A stretch of DNA of 55,596 nt from Scenedesmus sp. ARA3 (lineage: Eukaryota; Chlorophyta; Chlorophyceae; Sphaeropleales; Scenedesmaceae): the NCBI GenBank assembly GCA_004335835.1, contig RWJK01000816.1:1-55596 (forward strand), in the 5' to 3' direction. Position 1 is the first letter of the stretch; each line of letters begins with the position of its first letter. Positions 48,573 through 55,596 of the stretch are shown here, one piece after another. Both the position numbers and the translations under genes were made by a program. The notes under the pieces were generated by a model that saw only the letters and a program-made list of their open reading frames with translations, did not search any database and had not been told where the DNA came from.

Positions 48573-49164
48573 GCGGTGCCCTTGTCAGCTGCGGATAAGC
48601 TTGTGGTCAGGTAGTACTATGGTGGCTGGGTGCGCGCCATCATCTCGTTTCGTCGTTTACTTTGCACTTCCTTGCTCTGGATGCTGCGTGCTGGTGTCAT
48701 GATGACACCCAGGCACGTTTGGTGCTGGAATTGTACTCCTACTCCTTGCGGCAGGCATGTGCCTGCCACCAACAGAGAGCCGGCTTGCATGCTATATTGG
48801 TACCACTGCCGTACGAAGCCCGCTTGAGTGAGGTTGTGTACAATTCTGCTTCAACCCTCTCATGTGTTGCTGACACGTGCTACGTCAAGCTCTCACAGCG
48901 GTATGTGCTCCTTCTGTAAAAGTGGTGCACAAGGATGCAGAGCTTTCTGTCACCAGATTGTCCCTGATAACGGCGACGGCCAAGCGTGGCAGCGGAAGGA
49001 TCACCTGTGATTCCCACTGGGCCAGAGTACAGTACTGCCAGTACTGCCTTCCGGCATGCCGCGAATGGCTGTCAGCGCCGCCTACCGCAGCCTGTCACAC
49101 GTTGTGGATGCATTTTTTGAACAGATCGCTAGCTGGGCTGGCTGCGGAACCAACGCCAAACCCC
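48573..49164. other. Intergenic between ankyrin gene and right arm
   Basis: About 590 bp. TGTAA at about 48915 could be the ankyrin gene poly(A) signal. No gene supported. The inner edge of the right arm is not sharp and may start slightly to the left of 49165. Confidence 0.5.
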
Positions 49165-49379
49165 ACACCCTGCTGACGAGGATGTCATATACACGTCTCG
49201 CCCGGGCTTCTTATAGCCAGCACCCCCGCTTTCGGGCCAAGTTGTGCTCTAGCTTAGCCGTGCAGCGTCTTGACGATCAACCGCATAAGGTGAGGCCCCA
49301 CGGACAGGCAGGCATTGTCCCGCACCTGCTGCTGTTTGCAGCTGTGTCCGTGTCGTCTGTGGCTGCCCTGCCCACGCTG

Positions 49380-52300
49380 CCCGTCCCTGTTCCACCTTCA
49401 CAGGCACCCCGTCCATCACTTCATGCATGCCCTGTGGCGCTGCGGCCTTTTGCCCGGCACACAGCGGCCCCCTTGCACACCCCCTGCTTTGCACGCTTCG
49501 CGCACGACCGCGCCTCTTTACAAGCACAAGATGCTGATCAAAAGCTTATCGAGCTCACGGCAAGCGCTGTTCATCAGCTATGCCTGCTCTCCGCGTCAGC
49601 ATGTGCCTGCATGCACAAACTTCGACACAGCGCCCGGCACGCATTACGCCACGCACAGCCTTGATAGGATTTGATTTGGAAACCTCAAAGTAACAGAAGT
49701 TGAAATGCAGCAAAGTTTGCGTAGCTGGAGCACTTTGTAGACACACAAGAAGGCGATGAGCTTCATGCCGCAGCGGCCAGTGCCTTGCATGCTAGCATGC
49801 TCTGCATCTGCTCCCCTGCGCTGCATTATGGCGTTCATAAGTCAGGGTCAGTCATCGGGCCATATGCGGCCACCCAGCGGGACCGGATTTGCCAGTGTGA
49901 AGTTGAGGAACTCCCAAGGTCGCCCCCCGCAGCTGAATTACCACACGGCGTTACGCAACGCACTACATCCACGTACTTAATTTAGCAGGCCACCTGCGGC
50001 CCTTCCTCCGTGTCCTTGCCAGCAACTCATGATCCCTGGACTTCCGGATCGCACCTTGCCAGGTGAGGATCACCGCTGTTTTTTTCCGCAAGCAGGGAAA
50101 GCAGCCTGCTACCCAGCCTGCTAGTCCTTCATCTTGTGATGTACAGCAAGCATGCTGCAGGCAGTGCATACATCTGCTGATGCACCGACTCGCGCAAACC
50201 TGCTGCACCTGCACCGCTGCATTCCTGCCACCCCCTCCACAGGCTCCACATCCAGTCCCTGATAGTCACCTGCAGTGCACCTCACCAACGTCACAGCTCC
50301 AAGCCTGTCCAGTGTTTTGCTCCACTCCGTTCCTCTTCATTACCGCCTCATCAGCTGTCACAAGGCAGTTCATCTGCACACCGTACGTCACAGTGCCTCG
50401 TCTGCCGCCCTGTACAACAACTGCCTACCAGTCACCAGCCAAGCTTCTGTTGTGTGTGATTGTTTTTTGCGAGTTCTGTGGTTCCGTAAGTCTGGTCGGA
50501 CTGCTCCCTTCCTTCCCAGCTGCAAAGTAATCTGGGTCATTGCTAGTCGTGCTTGGCATGTTTCATCTAGGAGGTTGTTTGCTGTGCCTCGCTGGTCGGA
50601 GATATTGCAGTAAGCAGTGTGTTAGTGATTGCCATTTGGACGCCAGAGAAAAGCACAGTAACCACATTGTATTGCCTAGAGCGTATGATTCAACATCGTG
50701 ACGAAAGCAGCAGTGTTTGGTTGTTGTTCACCAAAAGCAGCAGCGCGCAGTTGTGATGTTGTGTGCCAGATAAGGCTTGTTGGACAGCAAGGAGCTCAGC
50801 AATGGGCACGCAAGCATAAGGCAGGAGCATCCTTTCAACAATTTCAATAGCTTTTTCAGGGTGTCCAGCAGCAAGCAGATAATATGGCACTCGAAGGAAA
50901 GAGCCAGAAGATCATTTGCAGTAGCGCAGTGTACCACCGGCAGGGCTTGCAGTTCAGGTATTGATAAAAGGCAGTAATGGATCATGCTGTCGTCAGCTGA
51001 AAAGTGGCTTGTACTTCTGGCATTGCACCCGTGTGGTTTGTTTGCACTGTTGTAAGCAAGCAAAGTGTTAGCATGAAGTTGTGCGTGCAAGGTCGATAGT
51101 CAGCAATCACAGTGCAGCATACAGTCACGTCTCATTAGTATTCGGTTGCAACGGCAAGCACAGCATCTACTGCTTACAACGCGGTTATGTCGCACCACGA
51201 ACGGCTCATTTGGGTCTGGAATGCCTTCTCTTATTGTTGTCGTGACGTAGTGTTGACAGAGTGTGTGTGGTGTGGTCACGGCAGTGGGGCAGCTTCGGCG
51301 GACCGGTGCAAATGGCAGTTCTGCAAAATGCCATGTAGCGTGTCACATTTGTGTTTGTGCATCTTGCATGCAAGTAGCAGTAGGTGTTCCTGTGTGTAGT
51401 GTGTGGGCAGCCTAGGCAGTGCAGTTCAGCCAGCAGCTGTGTCACTCCTCAGCTTAGAGCATCAGCTTAGAGCGTGGTCCGGAGGGAGCCGACATGACAA
51501 GCCGCCAAGCCAACCCCGCCAAGCCAAGCCACGCCAAGCCGCCATCATCAAGCCTGCTCCTTCAGCCGCAGCGCTACCAGGTGGGTGCCCCTGCACGGCA
51601 CCTGCACGCCTGCATCCGCGTGGGAGCATGCTGCGCTTCCGTCTGGTGTGTCTTCCAGGGCGCTGCAGCTGTGCAGTCACCTGGTGTTTGGTGTGCGTTG
51701 TACGTGCATGCTGCAGCAAGACGGCACAGCCTCGTGTTTTGACACGTGCAGTGCTCTGAATGCTGCTTGCGCTGCCACCTGCTTGTGCTGCTGTTCTGCT
51801 GCAGGTATGCCGGAGGCTTCTCCCAAGCAGTGTGTCAACAGGCGTTCCACCAAGTTCCTTCCCCAGTCTCCCCAAGCCCAGCCGGAGCACACAGCCAGGT
51901 ACCGACTGTGCAGCAGCATGCTGCGTACATCCACGTACGTCTCATAGTTGCTCATGCATGAGCAGGGTGCTGCCACCATGCCAGGATACCTGCTCACCCC
52001 ACAGCTGCCAGCTCCATGCCAGTGTTGCTGATGTGTTGCCTGCAAACATCTGCTGCCATGCTGACCTGGCTTCCACCTGCTGCTGCTGCTGCTGCTGCTG
52101 CAACCAACCTGGAAGGAGCCGTCAGCTACAGCCACGCAGCCAGCCCCCCGCCAAGGTCCACGCCTGCCCCCAAGGCCAGACGGCGTCCCGCCAAGCCCGC
52201 CAAGCCCTCCGCCCGCCAAGCAGCAGCACCCCGCGCCTTCGCCCTCCTTCCTGCAAGGCCTCCACCAGGACCCCGCCTCCCTACCACCAAGCGACCTTCC

Positions 52301-52390
52301 TGCAGCCAAGGGCAGCACAAGGGCAGCATGGAGCCGGAGCAGCAGAGCCCGCCGCCACCAGCAGCAGCAGCGTCAGCGCAGCAGTCCTGA
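49380..52390 (+). other. Candidate outward-transcribed gene or gene remnant, right arm
   Basis: Counterpart of the left-arm candidate. Shared pieces are: about 49400-49664 (LHACPVAL); 49785-49985 (VIGPYAATQ); an exon ending at 51580 before GTGGGT, with a possible start codon at 51494; an exon at 51805-51898 with the same acceptor and donor positions as left 3665-3782; and the proline-rich block to 52390. The 51805-51898 exon is 24 bp shorter than its partner, a multiple of three, so reading phase is kept. Function unknown. Confidence 0.3.
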
Positions 52391-53169
52391 GGCAGCACGG
52401 CAAGGCAGCAGACTGGTCTAGGTTGACAAACATGGCAGCGCAGACTGTAGTGTGTATCGCTTTGTGGGTTGTGTGAGGAATGTTTGCAGATGCTGTGGAA
52501 TGTCTGGGCAGGTTGCAAGTGCGCTTATGTAGAATGCAGCGTCGTGGCAATGTGTGCAATGTTTTTTCGTGTAGCAGCATGCCGTATCCAGTGCTGTGAC
52601 TGCAGTCAGCAATGCGATTTGTGGCAGGTTTTGGCGGCTGCCTTCAGCAAGAAGTGTCTGGTGTCTTCAGCTGTGGTGCACTTCAGTTTGTGTGCTGATA
52701 ATCAAAGCGGCAGCTGTGACAGAGCAAGCGCAGAGCATGGTGCAATCATGCTTATGCAACCTAATTGCATGACCTAATCACTGCTGTTGATGACAGCTTC
52801 TAACTGTGCAGCATGTGGTAGTCTTGTTGGCAGTATGCTTTAGCAGCAGGTTGTCCATGTTGAGGCTACCATGCATCAGCAGCGGCAGGTCTACATGGCT
52901 GGTGATCGGCAGCACAGCAGCAGGTGGTTGCTTTGTACCTTCGTCTGGCGATGCTTCAGCTGGTTGTGGATTGTGTACTACCTGTGTAAGAAGCACCAAG
53001 CTTTTGAGCATTTAGGTGAGTGGCAGCGTCACTTAACAGCCTATTCTGCAGCCCACCTGTGTCAGAGGGGGAGTGCCATGCCTGTGTTCTTTGAGTAACA
53101 TGGTGATGCTCTCTGCAAGTGCTTGACTTTGTTGCATTGTCACTTGGCAGGGTGCAGCAGCAGTCCTCC

Positions 53170-54200
53170 AGTAGTTGCCTTTGGTGGCATCCAATGGTCT
53201 GGTGTGCTGTTGTGCGTGGTGTGTGGTGTGACGTGGTGTTTATGCAGGGTGGCCAGGCTTGAGCAAGCAAGGGTCCTTTCTTCTGGGTCTGCGGTCGTCA
53301 TGTACAGTGGAGCGGCTAGCAGGACGGTGATCAGCAGATGCTACGCTTCGAGTTCTTAAATGGTCTGTCCGTCTAGAAGCAGCAGCGCTCTCCTCTTCCC
53401 TTCACAGCAGGTGGGTGACATGACTCATGTGGCAGCAGCAGCAGCAGCCAAACAGGCAGGCAGACAGGTTGCAGAACTCCCAGCTGAATCAGGTAGCTTG
53501 CATGGCGTCACATCAGCTGCACGAAATGCTTGTATGCTGAGCAGAACTGCTTGACAGGCTGCAGCAGTGCCCCTGTCTTTGGAGGCGTCCGATGGTCTGT
53601 GTGTCGTTGTGCGTGTGGCGTGTGGTGTGGCGTTGTTTCACTGCAGGCGCTGGCGCCTAGCGCAGGTCAACACACCAGCAGCAGGCAATGACCGCACAAA
53701 CAGGCACGGTGCCAGCAGGTGAGCGGCTGCTGCTTGGGCTGTATGCTGCTGCTAGGTATGCGTAGCATAGGCACCTGCTTTGCCATGTCATGAATGTCGT
53801 GGCAGCTGGATCTCATGCACTGTAGTGCCCTGCCTCCTGTAATCGTGCCACCAATGGTCTGCTGTGTGGTGGTGTTGTGTGTGGCGTGGCGTGGTTGGCG
53901 TGATGTTGTGTCACTGCAGGTCGAGTTGCAGCAAGGCAGTCGGTGTGATCAGGCACGACCCAGCAATGTGAGCGGCTGGTGCTTGCTGCGCTTCCTTGCA
54001 GCCGCAGCAGGTTGATCAATCACTCATGTGCCTGGCATGTAAGTATGTAGTGTGCATGACAGCACAGCGGCAGCTGCGGTGGACTCGCATCTTGCCTTGG
54101 GCTTGCCACCGATGGTCTGCTGTGTGCTGTTGCCTGTTGTGCGTGTGCGTGTGGTTGCGTGACGTTGTTTCACTGCAGGTCTCAGCGTGTCAGTCGTCAG
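53170..54200 (+). repeat. Array of about four degenerate subterminal units (right arm)
   Basis: Mirror array with cores at about 53181, 53581, 53848 and 54107 and the same order and spacing as on the left. The acceptor-like block around TTTCACTGCAGG is best seen at about 53635, 53910 and 54170. Confidence 0.75.
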
Positions 54201-54560
54201 CCTGCAGTCATTGCAACATAGAACACAACACCTTCACAGAGTCATCACATGCAAGGCGCTCTGATGCACAACAGCAGGGCAGTTTTCAGGCAGGTGGTGC
54301 TGGTTACTGCAGCATGGTGGTGCGTTTGCAGGCAGCAGCAGCAGAGGCCGGGGCCAGTAGGCTCTCCAGTGGTACAGGTGAGCGCACAGGCTTGGGTGGC
54401 TGGCTAGCTCTTGCAGCCCCACGCAGCATGTAGCTTGCGTTGTTGTATTGCATGTAGCCCTGTGTGGAGTGTTGCTGGTGTGAGAGGTGAGCGTGTTGCC
54501 TGCTGGAAAAGGGACAGTGACGGGTCTTCAGTCAGCTGCTGTGCTTCCATGTCAGGTCTT

Positions 54561-55596
54561 CTTGCGGTCCCGCCTAGAGGTGCTCCTTGTGTGTGCTGTT
54601 GGCGTGGCGTGTGGTGTGCAGTTGACGCAGGTTCCTTCTTGGCGGCAGTCTTTCTTGGCAGCAGCAGCGGCAGTGGTCAGCCACGCAGGCCAGCAGGCAG
54701 CGGCAGCATCTTTTGGCAGCTGGAGGCTGGATGGAAGGCTGAAGGTTGAAGGCAGGCCAGCAGACAGCCAGCAGTGCAGCCGACAGCATAGCAGAGGAGC
54801 AGCTGTAAGGACCATGTCAGCAGGACAGCGGGCAGGCTGAAGGCATCCAGCTGAGAGAACGGCAGCACGCAGCACGCAGCATAGCACGACAGCATGAAGG
54901 GAGCAGTGGGTCAGCATGGCAAGACAGGGCAGCCAGCGGCATCCTTTGGCCAAGGTTGAACAACCAGTGTTGCTGTGAGTAGGCTCTTCTGTTTGGTTGT
55001 GCACCGCTAGCATCACCTTGTGTGCTCAACATGTGCTGGGGTTGCATGTGCAGCCGCCTGCGTAGCTAGTGACTCCTAACAGCTGTGTGCTTGTGCCGAA
55101 CCAACGCTGCACAAGTTCTGCGCCTACAGTCGCTGACTGCCCCTGGCATGCGATTGCTGCAACCACCGGCGGCCACTGTGCTGCTGGTGGTTGCTCCTGC
55201 GCCGCAGGCCGACCCGCCAAAGGAGCCAGCACCAAGAGACCACCAAGGGACCATGCTGCCATCATCGCCGTCTGCTGCCACTGCTACTCTCTCATTTTAC
55301 CAAGACTGCCATCTTGCTAGGTCCCCTGAGGTGAGTCTCTGGTACTGGGCTGTAGCAGGGGGCATTTGTGCATATGTCTTATCGCAAGATGAGTGCAGGA
55401 TGCGTGTAGATCGGCGGGTTTGCCTGTGCTTGTGGCGACAGTGCGCTCAACCTGTGCTGCACAGCGTCACCTGTTTGGTTGGGAAGCATGCATGCTGACG
55501 CATGCCTGCGCCTGCGCTGGCTGCGGCCGCCACCCTCCCCTTGCCCCCTGGTGGCGGCCGGTGCGCTGCTGTGGCTGTGGTGTCGAGTGTGGCGTG
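54561..55596. repeat. Right terminal inverted repeat, perfect 1,036 bp
   Basis: Exact reverse complement of 1-1036, ending on the last base of the window. The outermost bases read CACGCCACACTCGACACC inward from each end. A block from about 54600 to 54840 resembles a fifth, degenerate copy of the subterminal unit described for the arms, including a pyrimidine-rich stretch ending in CAG. Confidence 0.97.
55525..55559. repeat. Subterminal hairpin, right tip
   Basis: Mirror copy of the left hairpin, with the same 10-bp stem and 15-nt loop, because it lies inside the perfect terminal repeat. Confidence 0.8.

Larger units (their letters stand above)
49165..54560. repeat. Diverged inner part of right inverted arm
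   Basis: Inverted partner of 1037-6461. Matching anchors fall within about 35 bp of their expected mirror positions, so the arms are nearly the same length (about 6.4 kb each with the perfect tips). The weakest similarity is between about 49900 and 51400. Confidence 0.85.

Noticed and set aside
1..55596. Viral genome with terminal inverted repeats
   Set aside because: The core is made of intron-rich cellular genes. No capsid, packaging ATPase, viral polymerase or integrase was seen.

Overview
The window looks like nuclear DNA of a green alga (Chlorophyta, probably Chlorophyceae). The genes have many short exons separated by GT...AG introns of roughly 100-450 bp. Coding and intron sequence are full of CAG/CTG runs. 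A plant-type ACT-repeat (ACR) gene sits next to an intact gene for a ciliary transport subunit (IFT139/TTC21), a pairing expected in green algae that kept cilium genes and not in flowering plants or bacteria. Genus-level assignment is not possible from the sequence alone. No tRNA, rRNA, CRISPR array, telomere array or recognisable transposase was found.

Layout. The most striking structural feature is that the window is bounded by inverted repeats. Bases 1-1036 are the exact reverse complement of 54561-55596. Beyond the first mismatch the two arms stay collinear but diverged for about 5.4 kb more, to about 6460 on the left and about 49165 on the right. Each arm holds matching arrays of a 250-400 bp unit and candidate exons that would be transcribed outward. 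Near each tip is a 10-bp-stem hairpin.

The roughly 42.7 kb core holds six cellular genes. An F-box/leucine-rich-repeat gene lies on the minus strand (9316-12277). Then come five plus-strand genes: IFT139 (13605-22209, 21 exons), an ACR-type protein with four ACT-like domains (23054-28670), a USP48/UBP26-type deubiquitinase (29941-40756, 21 exons), a small alanine/glutamine-rich protein of unknown function (41917-42582) and an ankyrin-repeat protein ending in a 29-residue polyglutamine run (46308-48572). For the five multi-exon genes I joined the exons by hand. The reading phase closes at every junction, so these genes look intact and not like decaying cargo.

Functionally the core genes form no evident pathway: ciliary traffic, probable amino-acid sensing, ubiquitin removal, an F-box adaptor and an ankyrin scaffold. 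They look like an ordinary chromosomal neighbourhood. The open question is why it is framed by long inverted arms whose outermost kilobase is perfectly identical. Options are a TIR-bounded giant element, a recently homogenised inverted duplication or subtelomere, or an assembly effect at contig ends.
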